Numbered from the stretch's first letter, positions 1 to 9,653 are shown. The stretch: 64,000 nucleotides of DNA from Micavibrio sp. UBA1850 (GCA_002338525.1 DDIM01000001.1:240322-304321); one strand, 5' to 3'. Notes: generated by a model not told the origin, from the sequence alone. Program-made: numbers and translations.

Positions 1-1
1 C

Positions 2-781
2 ACACCATTGTCTTTAGGTATCGAAACACTTGGCGGAGCCTTTACACGTTTAATTGATCGTAACACGACAATTCCAACGAAAAAGTCTCAGACATTCTCT
101 ACAGCCGAAGATAACCAAACAGCTGTAACAATTTCTGTATTCCAAGGTGAACGTGAGATGGCTGCAGACAACAAACGTTTGGGACAATTTGATCTTGTTG
201 GTATCCCACCTGCCCCGCGCGGCGTTCCACAAGTTGAAGTTACATTCGACATCGACGCTAACGGTATCGTAAACGTATCTGCCAAAGATAAGGCAACAGG
301 CAAAGAACAAAATGTTCAAATCCAAGCCTCTGGTGGTCTAAGCGATGCTGACATTGAAAAAATGGTTAAAGACGCGGAAGAAAACGCTGACTCTGATAAG
401 GCAAAGCGTGAACTTATTGATGCGAAAAACATTGCTGAGGCAACCATTCACTCGACTGAGAAATCAATCGCAGAACTTGGTGATGATTGCCCACAGGATG
501 CAAAAGCAGAAACTGAGGCTGCAATTACTGACCTAAAATCAGCACTTGAAGGCGACGACAAAGACGCCATCGAGGCCGCTGTTCAAAAGGTTCAAGAAGC
601 TGCGATGAAGATCGGTGAAGCCGCATACCGTAAAGCACAGGAAGAAAATGCCGGTGCAGAAGGTGATGCTGATACAACAGCAGAAGATACATCTACATCT
701 TCAAATGATGATGATGTTGTTGACGCTGACTTCACAGACCTTAGCCTTGATGACGATGATGATGCTGAGAAAAAAGCATAA
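2..781 (+). CDS. dnaK: Chaperone DnaK (Hsp70), C-terminal part
   Basis: The 5' end is cut by the window. About 259 residues remain, beginning at the start of the substrate-binding domain with the typical [12 protein letters not shown] segment. The beta-sandwich (residues about 1-110 of the fragment) is followed by the helical lid and an acidic, Asp-rich tail that ends in DDDDAEKKA, where many DnaK proteins end in an EEVD-like acidic tail. DnaK is the cytoplasmic ATP-driven chaperone that holds exposed hydrophobic peptides; its ATPase domain lies outside the window. The next gene is its co-chaperone dnaJ, 77 bases downstream, the usual order. An intrinsic terminator sits between them, so dnaJ expression is probably partly separate or depends on read-through. 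Confidence 0.97.
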   Translation, partial: TPLSLGIETLGGAFTRLIDRNTTIPTKKSQTFSTAEDNQTAVTISVFQGEREMAADNKRLGQFDLVGIPPAPRGVPQVEVTFDIDANGIVNVSAKDKATGKEQNVQIQASGGLSDADIEKMVKDAEENADSDKAKRELIDAKNIAEATIHSTEKSIAELGDDCPQDAKAETEAAITDLKSALEGDDKDAIEAAVQKVQEAAMKIGEAAYRKAQEENAGAEGDADTTAEDTSTSSNDDDVVDADFTDLSLDDDDDAEKKA

Positions 782-792
782 GTAAAACATAC

Positions 793-827
793 AAAGGCGC
801 CTCATCATTTGATGCGGCGCTTTTTTT
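793..827 (+). terminator. Intrinsic terminator between dnaK and dnaJ
   Basis: A stem of GCGCC/GGCGC at 797-801 and 816-820 is extended inward by CATCA/TGATG and outward by A/T pairs, and is followed by seven T. This is a standard rho-independent terminator for dnaK. It may lower dnaJ expression relative to dnaK. Confidence 0.85.
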
Positions 828-858
828 ACTACATCTTATTTGAAAAGAAATTATCATC

Positions 859-2025
859 ATGAGTAAAAATTATTACGACACACTTGGCGTCTCCAAAACA
901 GCCCCTGCCGATGAGATAAAAAAGGCATATCGTAAACTAGCGATGAAGTATCACCCTGACCAAAACAAAGGGGATGCAACAGCTGAAGAAAAATTCAAGG
1001 AATTGAATGAAGCCTATGATGTCTTAAAAGACCCACAAAAAAAAGCCGCCTATGATCAATATGGCCATGACGCGTTTACGCAAGCCGGCGGCGGTGGTGC
1101 TGGTGGTATGGGTGGCGGACCCGGCGGCATGGGTGGCATGGGCGGCGGTTTCGGTAACTTTGCCGATATCTTCGAAGACATGTTCGGCGGCGGCATGGGC
1201 GGCGGTGGCGGCGGTCGTGCCAACGGCCCAATGCGTGGCGCAGACATGCAATTCCAAATGGATATTACATTGGAAGATGCGTTTAAAGGTAAAGAATCGA
1301 AAATTCGCGTGCCTTCAATTGAGACCTGCGGATCATGTAAAGGTTCTGGGTCTGAAGACAAAGGCGGCTCCCAAGATTGCCCATCTTGTAATGGTAACGG
1401 TCGCGTTCGTGCACAACAGGGATTCTTTACGATTGAGCGTACATGTCCAACATGTAATGGCGAAGGTAAAATAATCAAAAATCCTTGTAAGGTCTGTCAT
1501 GGAAATGGCCGCGTTAAGAAGGACAAAACCCTTCAAGTCAATATTCCTGCGGGAATTGACCAAGGCCGTCGTATCCGTCTGGCTGGTGAAGGAGAAGCAG
1601 GATATAAAGGAGGCCCTCCGGGTGACCTTTACGTTCTTATCGGCGTGAAATCACACAAATTCTTTAAACGTGACGGGGCAAATTTATATTGCCGCGTGCC
1701 GATTAAGATGACGACAGCCGTTATGGGAAGCTCTTTAGAAGTGCCAACTATAGATGGTGGAAAAAGCAAAGTACGCATTCCCGAAGGCACACAAACGGGT
1801 CAGCAATTCCGCCTGAAAGGCAAAGGCATGACCATTTTGAAATCATCAAATCGCGGCGATATGTTCATTGAGGTTTACGTAGAAACACCTGTAAACCTTG
1901 ATAAAAAACAAAAGAAAATCGTACAAGAGCTTGACGAGACGCTTCAAAAATCAGGGAAAAATAATCCTGAAAGTGATGGCTTTTTCACAAAAGTTAAAGA
2001 CCTTTGGAGCGACCTTAAGGATTAA
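859..2025 (+). CDS. dnaJ: Chaperone protein DnaJ (Hsp40)
   Basis: Co-chaperone that delivers substrates to DnaK and stimulates its ATPase. The 388-residue protein has the full type-I layout: J-domain (about 1-70) with the HPD motif at 32-34, a long Gly/Phe-rich linker (about 76-125) with many GGM repeats, four CxxCxGxG zinc motifs (Cys157/160, 174/177, 196/199 and 210/213), and two C-terminal substrate-binding domains. Length is normal for the family. It follows dnaK on the same strand. Its stop is followed by a terminator embedded in the end of the convergent ogt gene. Confidence 0.97.
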   Translation: MSKNYYDTLGVSKTAPADEIKKAYRKLAMKYHPDQNKGDATAEEKFKELNEAYDVLKDPQKKAAYDQYGHDAFTQAGGGGAGGMGGGPGGMGGMGGGFGNFADIFEDMFGGGMGGGGGGRANGPMRGADMQFQMDITLEDAFKGKESKIRVPSIETCGSCKGSGSEDKGGSQDCPSCNGNGRVRAQQGFFTIERTCPTCNGEGKIIKNPCKVCHGNGRVKKDKTLQVNIPAGIDQGRRIRLAGEGEAGYKGGPPGDLYVLIGVKSHKFFKRDGANLYCRVPIKMTTAVMGSSLEVPTIDGGKSKVRIPEGTQTGQQFRLKGKGMTILKSSNRGDMFIEVYVETPVNLDKKQKKIVQELDETLQKSGKNNPESDGFFTKVKDLWSDLKD

Positions 2026-2045
2026 CGCCTAAGATAATAATCATG

Positions 2046-2522
2046 TTACGAAAGCAGGGCTTCTTTATTTAAAAGCTCTGCTTTTTTTTGTGTTCCCCAT
2101 AAATAATGCCCCACCCCACCATGGGATGGCACTACACGGTGACAGGGAATAAATCCAGAAATTGGATTGGCACCAACCGCTGAGCCCACCGCGCGATGCG
2201 CATTAGGGCGTTGAATATATTTTGCAATGTCGCCATATGTTTGGGTGCGACCATGCGCAATTGTGAGAAGAAACCGCCAAACACTAATTTGAAACGGCGT
2301 GCCACATACGGCCAATGACTGCTGCATATTGATCGAGGTTACTTCAATGAATTGTGCTTGCGCAAAGCGCGCGCGCATTACCGCACCATCAATATCAAAC
2401 CCCGCCCAGCATATACCCTCGTCGCACGCCCCGATCATCATCGGGCCATAGATTGTCTCCTCTACACAATATATGATCTTTTCAGGCGATCTGTTTAATA
2501 TCTTTATATCTGGAACTGTCAT
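2046..2522 (-). CDS. ogt: Methylated-DNA--protein-cysteine methyltransferase
   Basis: Suicide repair protein that moves alkyl groups from O6-alkylguanine (and O4-alkylthymine) in DNA to its own cysteine. The C-terminal domain carries the PCHRV active-site motif (acceptor Cys about residue 127 from the chosen start), preceded by the recognition-helix segment HRAVGSAVG, whose Arg flips out the base. A divergent N-terminal ribonuclease-H-like domain is present. The ATG at 2522 gives 158 residues, normal for the family. An upstream TTG at 2609 would overlap the divergent nth gene and add residues with no family likeness. Only 24 bases separate it from nth, so two DNA-repair genes share a very short divergent control region. 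No Ada-type regulatory domain is seen. Confidence 0.88.
   Translation of the reverse strand: MTVPDIKILNRSPEKIIYCVEETIYGPMMIGACDEGICWAGFDIDGAVMRARFAQAQFIEVTSINMQQSLAVCGTPFQISVWRFLLTIAHGRTQTYGDIAKYIQRPNAHRAVGSAVGANPISGFIPCHRVVPSHGGVGHYLWGTQKKAELLNKEALLS
2051..2089 (+). terminator. Intrinsic terminator of dnaJ, inside the end of ogt
   Basis: AGCAGGGCT and AGCTCTGCT form a stem with one wobble pair, followed by a run of eight T on the + strand. The whole hairpin lies within the last codons of the convergent ogt gene, so the same bases encode protein on one strand and a terminator on the other. Confidence 0.7.
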
Positions 2523-2546
2523 AAAATAAGGCTTATATCTATATTC

Positions 2547-3179
2547 ATGAAAAAACAAGACATTCACGAATTCTTTGCGCGGCTCGAAAAAATAGACCCC
2601 GAACCTCAAGGCGAGCTATACCACACTAACCCATATACATTATTGGTGGCCGTGCTCTTGTCAGCTCAAGCCACTGACAAGGGTGTAAACAAGGCCACAC
2701 CTGCCCTGTTCGAAAAAGCAGATACTCCAGAAAAAATGGTCGCCTTAGGTGAAGATACTGTGCGCGATCATATTAAGACGATTGGCTTGTTTAATACTAA
2801 GGCAAAAAACGTCATAAAGATGTCCCAAGCCCTTATCGACAATCACGATGGCATCGTACCACAAGACCGTGACGCGCTTGTCAAACTTGCCGGTGTTGGA
2901 CGAAAAACAGCTAATGTTGTGTTAAACATGGCCTTTGGTCATCATACCATCGCCGTCGACACACATATTTTTCGGGTCGGAAATCGAACAGGTATGGCAA
3001 AGGGAAAAACCGTCGATACCGTAGAGCGCAAACTCGAAAAAGTCGTACCTGAAGAATTTAAGCTCCACTGTCATCACTGGCTGATTTTACATGGACGTTA
3101 TATTTGTGTGGCGCGCAAACCAAAATGCAATATCTGCCCCGTTGCCGATCTTTGCAATTTTAAGGACAAGACCTTATAG
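2547..3179 (+). CDS. nth: Endonuclease III (DNA glycosylase/AP lyase)
   Basis: Base-excision-repair enzyme that removes oxidised pyrimidines and nicks the abasic site. The 210 residues align without gaps to the E. coli enzyme at the key positions: helix-hairpin-helix LAGVGRKTA with catalytic Lys120, catalytic Asp138 in VDTH, and the C-terminal [4Fe-4S] ligands Cys187, Cys194, Cys197 and Cys203. It is divergent from ogt and converges on sdhE with a 6-base overlap of coding ends. No strong Shine-Dalgarno sequence is visible before the ATG, suggesting a short leader. Confidence 0.97.
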   Translation: MKKQDIHEFFARLEKIDPEPQGELYHTNPYTLLVAVLLSAQATDKGVNKATPALFEKADTPEKMVALGEDTVRDHIKTIGLFNTKAKNVIKMSQALIDNHDGIVPQDRDALVKLAGVGRKTANVVLNMAFGHHTIAVDTHIFRVGNRTGMAKGKTVDTVERKLEKVVPEEFKLHCHHWLILHGRYICVARKPKCNICPVADLCNFKDKTL

Positions 3180-3461
3180 GGAAAAGGTTAAAAACTGTGT
3201 CAGCACTGCACTTTTTTGCGATTCATTGGGCATGGTTTTAGCCATATACATGTCATAAAGCTCAGGATCATTAATTTCCAGCACAGCCTCATACTCACGT
3301 AGTTGTTCAATACCATAATCGTGAACATATTGATCTGCAAAATTGCCCATCAACAAGTCCATTTCCTTTGTCCCTCTATGCCACGAACGATAAATTAATC
3401 GCTTGCGCCAAGATGTTAAACTGATCTCTAAATGATCGACATTGCTTTGTGTTTCCGTCAT
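3174..3461 (-). CDS. sdhE: FAD assembly factor SdhE (succinate dehydrogenase flavinylation)
   Basis: Small protein (95 residues) of the SdhE/Sdh5/DUF339 family, which promotes covalent FAD attachment to the succinate dehydrogenase flavoprotein subunit. The hallmark RGxxE motif appears as RGTKEMD at about residues 29-35, in the context YRSWHRGTKEMD that is typical of the family. The five-helix length matches. It is divergent from recG (48 bases apart), a frequent neighbour in alphaproteobacteria, and its 3' end overlaps nth by 6 bases. Confidence 0.93.
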   Translation of the reverse strand: MTETQSNVDHLEISLTSWRKRLIYRSWHRGTKEMDLLMGNFADQYVHDYGIEQLREYEAVLEINDPELYDMYMAKTMPNESQKSAVLTQFLTFSL

Positions 3462-3509
3462 ACTTTATTTATGACACGAAACATTAAAAAATCCAAGATA
3501 GCATAAAAC

Positions 3510-5597
3510 ATGTCTCGTCCCTTTGTTCTTGATCCGCTCTTTAGAAATTTGAAAGTGCTCTCTGGTGTAGGCCCCAAAACACTTAAAAGTTTTGAACGCC
3601 TCATCCAAGGCGAGAAGCTTTTTGATTTACTCGCGCATAAACCCATAGATTTATTGGATCGCACCTATGCCCCTGACATCAAGGATGCAGAGAGCGGAAA
3701 GCTTGCAACTCTGGACGTTAAGGTCATAAAACACACCCCCGCAGCAAGACGGAATTTACCCTATCGTGTAAAATGTAGCGACGGCACAGGATCTGTCGAT
3801 TTAATCTTTTTCAGAGCCTATCAGGACTATATGCTTAAACATTATCCTATTGGCGCAACATTAAAGGTGAGCGGCAAAATTGATATCTATCGTGATCAGC
3901 CACAAATCGTTCACCCCGATCTATTAAGTGTTGGCGATGATAAGGGTGAGGTAAGCTTAATTGAGCCGATTTACCCACTCACACAGGGCATTACAAATAA
4001 AACCTTACAAAAAGCCATTCAAAGCGCATTAGGGTTTTGCCCTAAATTACCTGAATGGTGCGACGCAGATTATAAAAAACAACAAAAATGGAGCGATTGG
4101 CATAAAGCCATCGAAAAATTGCACACCCCAGATAAGCAAGAAGATATTGACCCACACGCCCCCGCACGCGAGAGACTTGCCTATGATGAATGCTTGGCAA
4201 ACCAATTGACCATTTCATTAATGCGTCACCGTCAAAAGAAGAAAAAAGGAACGGCATTTACCACAAATGGTTCATACCGGCAGGAATGCATGAAAGCGCT
4301 GCCCTTCTCTCTTACAAATGCACAAATGCGCGCCCTCCAAGACATTGATTATGATATGAGCGCCCCATCACGCATGATGCGTCTATTACAAGGAGATGTT
4401 GGAAGCGGTAAAACGATTGTCGCAGCCCTTGCGATGATGAACGCGCTTGATACAAATCATCAAGCAGCCCTTATGGCACCAACCGAGATTTTGGCACGCC
4501 AGCATTTTGAGGGCTTAAAAGCGCTACTTGAACCACTGGGTGTGCGAATCGTTTGTCTGACGGGACGAAACAAAGGCAAAGAGCGCGATACATTGTCGCA
4601 ACAAATACAAAACGGTGCGGCACAGATTGTAATTGGCACACATGCTCTCTTCCAAGATAGCGTTCAATTTCAAAAGCTCGGGCTTGCTATAGTTGATGAA
4701 CAGCATCGCTTTGGCGTAGAACAACGTTTAAAACTTTCAAATAAAGGGAACGGTGTTGATGTTTTAGTGATGACCGCAACCCCCATCCCCAGAACATTGA
4801 CCTTAACCGCTTATGGAGATCTTGAAACGTCCAAATTGGATGAAAAACCTCCTGGGCGTAAACCCATTGATACACGGCTATTTAATATCGAAAAACTTCA
4901 CGATATGATTGAAGGCATTAAACGTCAAACGGCTAAGGGCGCGCGCGTATATTGGGTTTGCCCCCTTGTAGAAGAATCCGCCATGTTAGACGCAACCGCC
5001 GCCGAAGAGCGCCACCAAGTACTCGAAAGCATTTTTGGTGATAAGGTGGGCCTCATACACGGCAAAATGAAACCAGCAGAAAAAGATGCGATCATGACGC
5101 GCTTTGCACAAGGAGACTTATCAATCCTAGTAGCAACGACAGTCATTGAGGTCGGTGTGAACGTGCCAGAGGCCACAATTATGGTTATTGAATCGGCTGA
5201 GCGCTTTGGGCTGGCCCAACTTCACCAATTGCGCGGCCGCGTTGGCCGTGGAGCCGACATCTCTTACTGCTTTTTACTATACAAACAACCATTATCGGCC
5301 ACAGCCAAAGAGCGCCTCTCTATCATGCGAGAAACTGAAGACGGCTTTTTAATATCTGAAAAGGACCTCTCGCTGCGCGGTGCTGGCGATATTTTAGGCA
5401 CGAAACAAAGTGGTATTCCTGAGTTTAAGTTTACGGATCTTGCCGTTCATGCCGATATTTTGGCAACCGCACAACAAGATGCAAAATTGATTATTCAAAA
5501 AGATCCAGAACTAAAAGGAAAAAGAGGCGAGGCTCTGCGCACGCTTTTATATTTATATGAATGCGATCAGGCCATCAATTATCTGCAAAACGGATAA
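3510..5597 (+). CDS. recG: ATP-dependent DNA helicase RecG
   Basis: Superfamily-2 helicase that reverses stalled replication forks and drives branch migration. The 695-residue protein has an N-terminal OB-fold wedge domain (about 1-160) and two RecA-like helicase domains: motif I GDVGSGKT, motif II DEQH (the RecG form of DEAH), motif III TATPIPRT, and motif VI HQLRGRVGRG. The C-terminal segment with SGIPEFKF is typical of RecG. Length is normal. It converges on the DUF502 gene with only 14 bases between stop codons. Confidence 0.97.
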   Translation: MSRPFVLDPLFRNLKVLSGVGPKTLKSFERLIQGEKLFDLLAHKPIDLLDRTYAPDIKDAESGKLATLDVKVIKHTPAARRNLPYRVKCSDGTGSVDLIFFRAYQDYMLKHYPIGATLKVSGKIDIYRDQPQIVHPDLLSVGDDKGEVSLIEPIYPLTQGITNKTLQKAIQSALGFCPKLPEWCDADYKKQQKWSDWHKAIEKLHTPDKQEDIDPHAPARERLAYDECLANQLTISLMRHRQKKKKGTAFTTNGSYRQECMKALPFSLTNAQMRALQDIDYDMSAPSRMMRLLQGDVGSGKTIVAALAMMNALDTNHQAALMAPTEILARQHFEGLKALLEPLGVRIVCLTGRNKGKERDTLSQQIQNGAAQIVIGTHALFQDSVQFQKLGLAIVDEQHRFGVEQRLKLSNKGNGVDVLVMTATPIPRTLTLTAYGDLETSKLDEKPPGRKPIDTRLFNIEKLHDMIEGIKRQTAKGARVYWVCPLVEESAMLDATAAEERHQVLESIFGDKVGLIHGKMKPAEKDAIMTRFAQGDLSILVATTVIEVGVNVPEATIMVIESAERFGLAQLHQLRGRVGRGADISYCFLLYKQPLSATAKERLSIMRETEDGFLISEKDLSLRGAGDILGTKQSGIPEFKFTDLAVHADILATAQQDAKLIIQKDPELKGKRGEALRTLLYLYECDQAINYLQNG

Positions 5598-5611
5598 GCG
5601 TGAGATACTTT

Positions 5612-6298
5612 TTAAATATCTTCTTTTTTATCAAGCTTTTTAGAGGTGTAATCCATTTCGTCTGGCGAGATAATACCCGCAGACACCACCAGTTTGACGC
5701 CTTGCTCGACGGTCATATCCAAATATATCAATTCTTTTTTGGGCACAAATAAAAGGTAGCCCGATGTTGGGTTAGGTGTTGTTGGTACAAAAACATTCAC
5801 TGTTGTCGCATCTGTTTTATCTTGAACCTCCCCCTTGCTCTCTCCCGTTACAAAGCCAATAGACCACACACCTTGACGGGGGTATTCCATCATAACGACT
5901 TCGCGAAACGCCTGTGATTTACTCGCCATAACCGTTTCCAAGATCTGTTTGATCGCACCATATATTGAACTAATAATAGGCAGGCGCTCTACGACATACT
6001 CTGAAAGGCGAATAACCAACCGCCCCATAAAATTACGGGCAAACCAACCAACGAGAATAAAGAAAACAATCGCTACAATAATCCCAACACCTGGTATTGC
6101 GATATCTCTATACTCCATAGGAAACACAAGTTCGAACGGAATGAGATGGCGCACACGACTGTCTATCATGCTCAAAAACGAGTATGTCAGGTAAATTGTA
6201 ATGGCAATAGGCGCCGTCACCAAAATACCGGCAAGAAAGTAGTTTCTTAACCGTGCGCTTAGATTTGAATTCGACTTGTTATCTTCTTCTGTGCTCAT
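5612..6298 (-). CDS. DUF502 family membrane protein
   Basis: Conserved inner-membrane protein of unknown function (228 residues). After a polar N-terminus there are two strong transmembrane segments (roughly residues 20-45, containing LVTAPIAITIYLTY, and 70-95), followed by a soluble beta-rich domain. The phrases VFVPTTPNPTSG and VEQGVKLVVSAG are hallmarks of DUF502. The ATG at 6298 was chosen because it directly precedes the polar MSTEEDNK start; a TTG at 6334 is possible but less likely. It sits between recG and a cation/proton antiporter gene. No enzymatic residues are known for this family. Confidence 0.88.
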   Translation of the reverse strand: MSTEEDNKSNSNLSARLRNYFLAGILVTAPIAITIYLTYSFLSMIDSRVRHLIPFELVFPMEYRDIAIPGVGIIVAIVFFILVGWFARNFMGRLVIRLSEYVVERLPIISSIYGAIKQILETVMASKSQAFREVVMMEYPRQGVWSIGFVTGESKGEVQDKTDATTVNVFVPTTPNPTSGYLLFVPKKELIYLDMTVEQGVKLVVSAGIISPDEMDYTSKKLDKKEDI

Positions 6299-6425
6299 AC
6301 ATATCGTATTAGACTGATATGCAGTCGCTGACAAGCTTATTCACAATGTTAGGTGATGTCGCTCCCATTATTTTTTTATAGTAACAATCACTCTTTTCTA
6401 TGATATGCCGCGATAATGAATTATT

Positions 6426-8246
6426 ATGCATTTCATGTATGATCCTCTTATTCAAATTGGCTTTATTGCCTTTCTAGGTATTGCCGCACAGTGGCTAGGC
6501 TGGCGCATGAAAGTGCCCGCTATCGTTTTCCTCTTACTCTCTGGCTTTATCGCAGGGCCGATGTTGGGTCTCATTGATCCACAAGGGCTTCTAGGTGATT
6601 TTTTACAGCCTGCCATTTCTGTTGCGGTTGGAATTATCCTCTTTGAAGGAAGCCTGACCCTAAACTTTAAAGAAGTGAAACAAGCACGCTCTGCTATTCG
6701 TCACATTGTAATTGTCGGCGCGCCTGTGGGATGGGTCCTTACGTCATTAGCCGCACATTATTTAGGCGGTCTCAGCTGGCCTGTTGCTATCACGTTTGGT
6801 GGCTTGTTGATTGTAACGGGGCCGACAGTGATTATGCCTCTTTTAAAGCAAGCGCGACTAAACGATCGCGCAGGCTCTGTTTTGAAATGGGAAGGTATAA
6901 TTAATGACCCTATCGGAGCTATCTTTGCTGTTTTAGCCTATGAATTTTTCCACCTAACCCAAGGCGGCAATATTACGAGCGCAACATTTTTTGCTCAAAC
7001 CGGCGGACTTTTGTTAATCGTATCTCTTGTCAGTGTTCTCATGGGTGTGATTTTGGCAAAAATTCTTAACAAAGGGTATGTTCCTGAGTATATGAAATCA
7101 GCCTTTTTGACCTCTATGGTTATCATACTGTTTATTGGCTGTAACACACTTCTACATGAGTCTGGCTTAATTGGTGTCACGATATTAGGGGTTACGCTTG
7201 CAAACCTTGGGGTGACAAGTATTGACGAACTGAAACGTTTTAAAGAAACGATCACAATCATGCTTGTATCGGGTCTGTTTATTCTTCTAACGGCACAAAT
7301 TGATCCTGCAATTTTGATGGCTATCGATTGGCGCGGTTATGCGTTCATTGCCTCAATTTTGTTTATCGTGCGCCCGCTGACCGTGATGCTCTCCAGCATT
7401 GGAACAACGCTTTCACGTAATGAGATTATATTGACCAGTTGGATTGCCCCCCGCGGGATTGTGTGCGCCGCTGTGGCCGGTATCATGGGTCCGCTTCTTG
7501 TAGAGGCTGGCTATGAAGATGGTGCGCAACTTCTACCCCTTGCCTTTGCCATTGTCCTTGTCACTGTTATCGTTCATGGGCTTACGGCAAAACCTCTTGC
7601 CAAGCGTTTGGGTCTCGCCCACCCTGAAAGCGATGGCCTCATTATTGTTGGTGCCACCGATTGGAGCCTACAATTTGCTGAAATACTCAAGAAAGAAGGT
7701 ATTGCGGTAATGATCTCAGATCGTACATGGCACGCGCTCAAGCCCGTGCGTATGGCCAATATTCCGGCTTATTACGGCGAGGCCATGTCTGAAGAAACAG
7801 AGTTTAATCTTGAAATTGCCCAATATAATAAGCTTTTGGCAGCCACCGATAACCCGGCATATAATGCGTTAGTTTGCTCTCGCTTTGCGCATGAATTTGG
7901 TCGCGAGCGTGTATTCCAAATCTCGGATCGTGAAGAGGAAGAGCACGAACGCCAGCAAATCTCAGAGACAATGAAAGGACGTGTTTTTACGGCCGATCAT
8001 ATGGATTTCTGGGAGTTCTCACGATTGTACCGTCAGGGGTGGCGCTTTAAAAGCACGCTTGTTAACGAAGACTTCAATATGGATGAAATCATTGGCCAAA
8101 AGAAAAAAGGTAACCTTCATATTGTTGGCGTTATTAAGACAGGTAAAAAACTTAATTTTAAAGAACCTGAAACAAAAGATAGCCTGAAAAATGAAGATAT
8201 TGTTTTGATTTTTGAGAAGAATGAAAATTCTGAGGCGAGCGCATAA
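6426..8246 (+). CDS. Cation/proton antiporter (CPA1/NhaP type) with C-terminal TrkA-N-like domain
   Basis: Integral membrane Na+(K+)/H+ exchanger of 606 residues. The first 400 residues form about 12 hydrophobic helices; the segments GIILFEGSLTLNF and GPTVIMPLLKQARLN followed by INDPIGAIFAV resemble the CPA1 transport core, where an Asp of the ND pair carries the ions. Residues about 400-520 form a soluble nucleotide-binding-like region (GLIIVGATDWSLQFAEILKKEG) similar to the TrkA-N/RCK fold that gates K+ transport, and a further C-terminal domain ends the protein. The likely role is pH and cation homeostasis. Substrate specificity cannot be read from the sequence. A second ATG lies three codons in. 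Confidence 0.88.
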   Translation: MHFMYDPLIQIGFIAFLGIAAQWLGWRMKVPAIVFLLLSGFIAGPMLGLIDPQGLLGDFLQPAISVAVGIILFEGSLTLNFKEVKQARSAIRHIVIVGAPVGWVLTSLAAHYLGGLSWPVAITFGGLLIVTGPTVIMPLLKQARLNDRAGSVLKWEGIINDPIGAIFAVLAYEFFHLTQGGNITSATFFAQTGGLLLIVSLVSVLMGVILAKILNKGYVPEYMKSAFLTSMVIILFIGCNTLLHESGLIGVTILGVTLANLGVTSIDELKRFKETITIMLVSGLFILLTAQIDPAILMAIDWRGYAFIASILFIVRPLTVMLSSIGTTLSRNEIILTSWIAPRGIVCAAVAGIMGPLLVEAGYEDGAQLLPLAFAIVLVTVIVHGLTAKPLAKRLGLAHPESDGLIIVGATDWSLQFAEILKKEGIAVMISDRTWHALKPVRMANIPAYYGEAMSEETEFNLEIAQYNKLLAATDNPAYNALVCSRFAHEFGRERVFQISDREEEEHERQQISETMKGRVFTADHMDFWEFSRLYRQGWRFKSTLVNEDFNMDEIIGQKKKGNLHIVGVIKTGKKLNFKEPETKDSLKNEDIVLIFEKNENSEASA

Positions 8247-8250
8247 AGCG

Positions 8251-8841
8251 TTAGTTGATAAAGGCCGTTACAACATTTCCGACCTTAGAGCGAATGTCAT
8301 GCATTTCGTTTCTAAGGTTTTCACCGTCATGTACAACCAACTCGCTGTACGCTGACCCTAATATACCTTTATAGCGCGAGGCATATTGACACGCATCTTT
8401 TTTTACAAGATCTGGTTGTAGGCTTACTGAGTAGTTCAAATATACTTTTTCAACCTTTTGACTGCCATAGCCAAGGCCATCAACATCAAGGCTCAGCTTC
8501 CCATCATTCATTTGATAAGCCAAAAGCGCGTCCCTATCAAATTTATCTCTGATACCGCATTTTTTTACGACCTCCGAACCTTCAACACCCAGCGAGACTT
8601 CAGACGCATCCTTAAGGCCCTCTGAGGCAACATTTGTGCGAAGTAACTTCACATGCTCAACGAGCTCTGGATCAGCTACAGATGATAATTGGCTGCCTGT
8701 ATAAAATGTTGGGGGCGCTGCACGACCAAACTCTTTTTCTGCTTTTTTCGATGCGCCACAAGCGCTTAAACCGCATGATGTTGCAACAAGTGCGACACCC
8801 GCCCATATACTCCCCAATTTCTTTAAATTACATCTATCCAT
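8251..8841 (-). CDS. Predicted lipoprotein of unknown function
   Basis: The protein (196 residues from the ATG at 8841) starts with a basic segment, a hydrophobic stretch and a lipobox LSAC followed by GASKK, so it is predicted to be cleaved and lipidated at that Cys and anchored to a membrane. The mature part is mostly polar with two further Cys residues (in KKCGIRDK and KKDACQYAS) that could pair. I recognise no domain. Its stop codon lies 4 bases from the stop of the convergent antiporter gene. An upstream in-frame start at 8895 would put extra residues before the signal peptide and is rejected. Confidence 0.7.
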   Translation of the reverse strand: MDRCNLKKLGSIWAGVALVATSCGLSACGASKKAEKEFGRAAPPTFYTGSQLSSVADPELVEHVKLLRTNVASEGLKDASEVSLGVEGSEVVKKCGIRDKFDRDALLAYQMNDGKLSLDVDGLGYGSQKVEKVYLNYSVSLQPDLVKKDACQYASRYKGILGSAYSELVVHDGENLRNEMHDIRSKVGNVVTAFIN

Positions 8842-8955
8842 ACTTATAGTATAACATATACATAATACATTTTGCGAGTAGAACGACGTAACCATAAGAT
8901 ATCGAAAGATAAATGGTATCTTACTATGTGATTTTTTGTAATATTTTGAAATAAA

Positions 8956-9031
8956 TGGTGACCGCTGAGGGATTCGAACCCTCGACCTACTGATTAAAAG
9001 TCAGTTGCTCTACCGGCTGAGCTAAGCGGTC
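8956..9031 (-). tRNA. tRNA-Lys (anticodon UUU)
   Basis: Read on the minus strand, the 76 bases fold into a complete cloverleaf: acceptor GACCGCT/AGCGGTC, D-arm GCTCAGCCGGTAGAGC, anticodon loop CTTTTAA with anticodon TTT, T-arm with GGTTCGAATCC, and a genomically encoded 3' CCA (discriminator A). This is a standard tRNA-Lys. It lies 81 bases downstream of coaD on the same strand. A tandem TTGACCTTGACC at 9088-9099 upstream could supply a -35 element, but no convincing -10 was found. Confidence 0.97.
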
Positions 9032-9112
9032 TTACCTAAGAAAGGTGAGTTGTCTTAAAAGACTGGGTATTCTTAATAGATAATGGGGGTCAAGGTCAAG
9101 AGAAGTTTGCAA

Positions 9113-9607
9113 TTATTTTAATTTTTCTTTTAACCGTTCATGAACAGCTGGCGTTAGAAATCCTGACATGTCCCCACCAAGCGATGAAATCTCTTTAACA
9201 AATGAAGATGACACAAACTGCCACTTGTCTGACGCCATTAAAAAGACGGTCTCGATCTCTGCATTTAGCTTCGCATTCATCCCCGTCATTTGAAATTCAT
9301 ACTCAAAATCAGAAACAGCTCGAAGCCCCCTGAAAATACATGATGCATTTTTTTCTTTAGCATATGAAATAAGCAGCGTGTCAAACAGCTCTACAGTAAT
9401 TTCACATTGCGGATTATGAAGATTTTGAATATCGCGCTGCACCATATCAAACCGCTCTTCATCGCTAAATAAAGGCCCTTTACGCACGTTTGATGCAACA
9501 CCAACGATAAGATGATCAACAAGCTTACTTGCTCGCTCTATAATGTGCAAATGACCCTTTGTGATAGGGTCAAATGTTCCTGGATAAATACCTATACGCT
9601 TATTCAT
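9113..9607 (-). CDS. coaD: Phosphopantetheine adenylyltransferase
   Basis: Penultimate enzyme of coenzyme A synthesis: it transfers AMP from ATP to 4'-phosphopantetheine. The 164-residue protein has the nucleotidyltransferase signature GIYPGTFDPITKGHL near the N-terminus (the GH of the (H/T)xGH motif binds ATP), FRGLRAVSDFEYE in the middle, and SSSFVKEI (the ISSTxxR-like region) near residue 130. Length is normal. It lies 46 bases downstream of the prepilin-like trio on the same strand, so it may be co-transcribed with it, and upstream of tRNA-Lys. Confidence 0.97.
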   Translation of the reverse strand: MNKRIGIYPGTFDPITKGHLHIIERASKLVDHLIVGVASNVRKGPLFSDEERFDMVQRDIQNLHNPQCEITVELFDTLLISYAKEKNASCIFRGLRAVSDFEYEFQMTGMNAKLNAEIETVFLMASDKWQFVSSSFVKEISSLGGDMSGFLTPAVHERLKEKLK

Positions 9608-9653
9608 ATTAGTCTTATATCACTGAATATAATAAGCGTATAGGGTGGATTGT

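Noticed and set aside
1024..1478. Two minus-strand open frames rich in Ala, His or Pro inside dnaJ
   Set aside because: They are shadows of the GGC-rich Gly/Phe linker of dnaJ; no ribosome-binding site and the sense frame is an intact known gene.
9088..9099. Tandem TTGACC as a tRNA-Lys promoter
   Set aside because: No acceptable -10 element at 15-18 bases from either copy, so it was not listed as a promoter.
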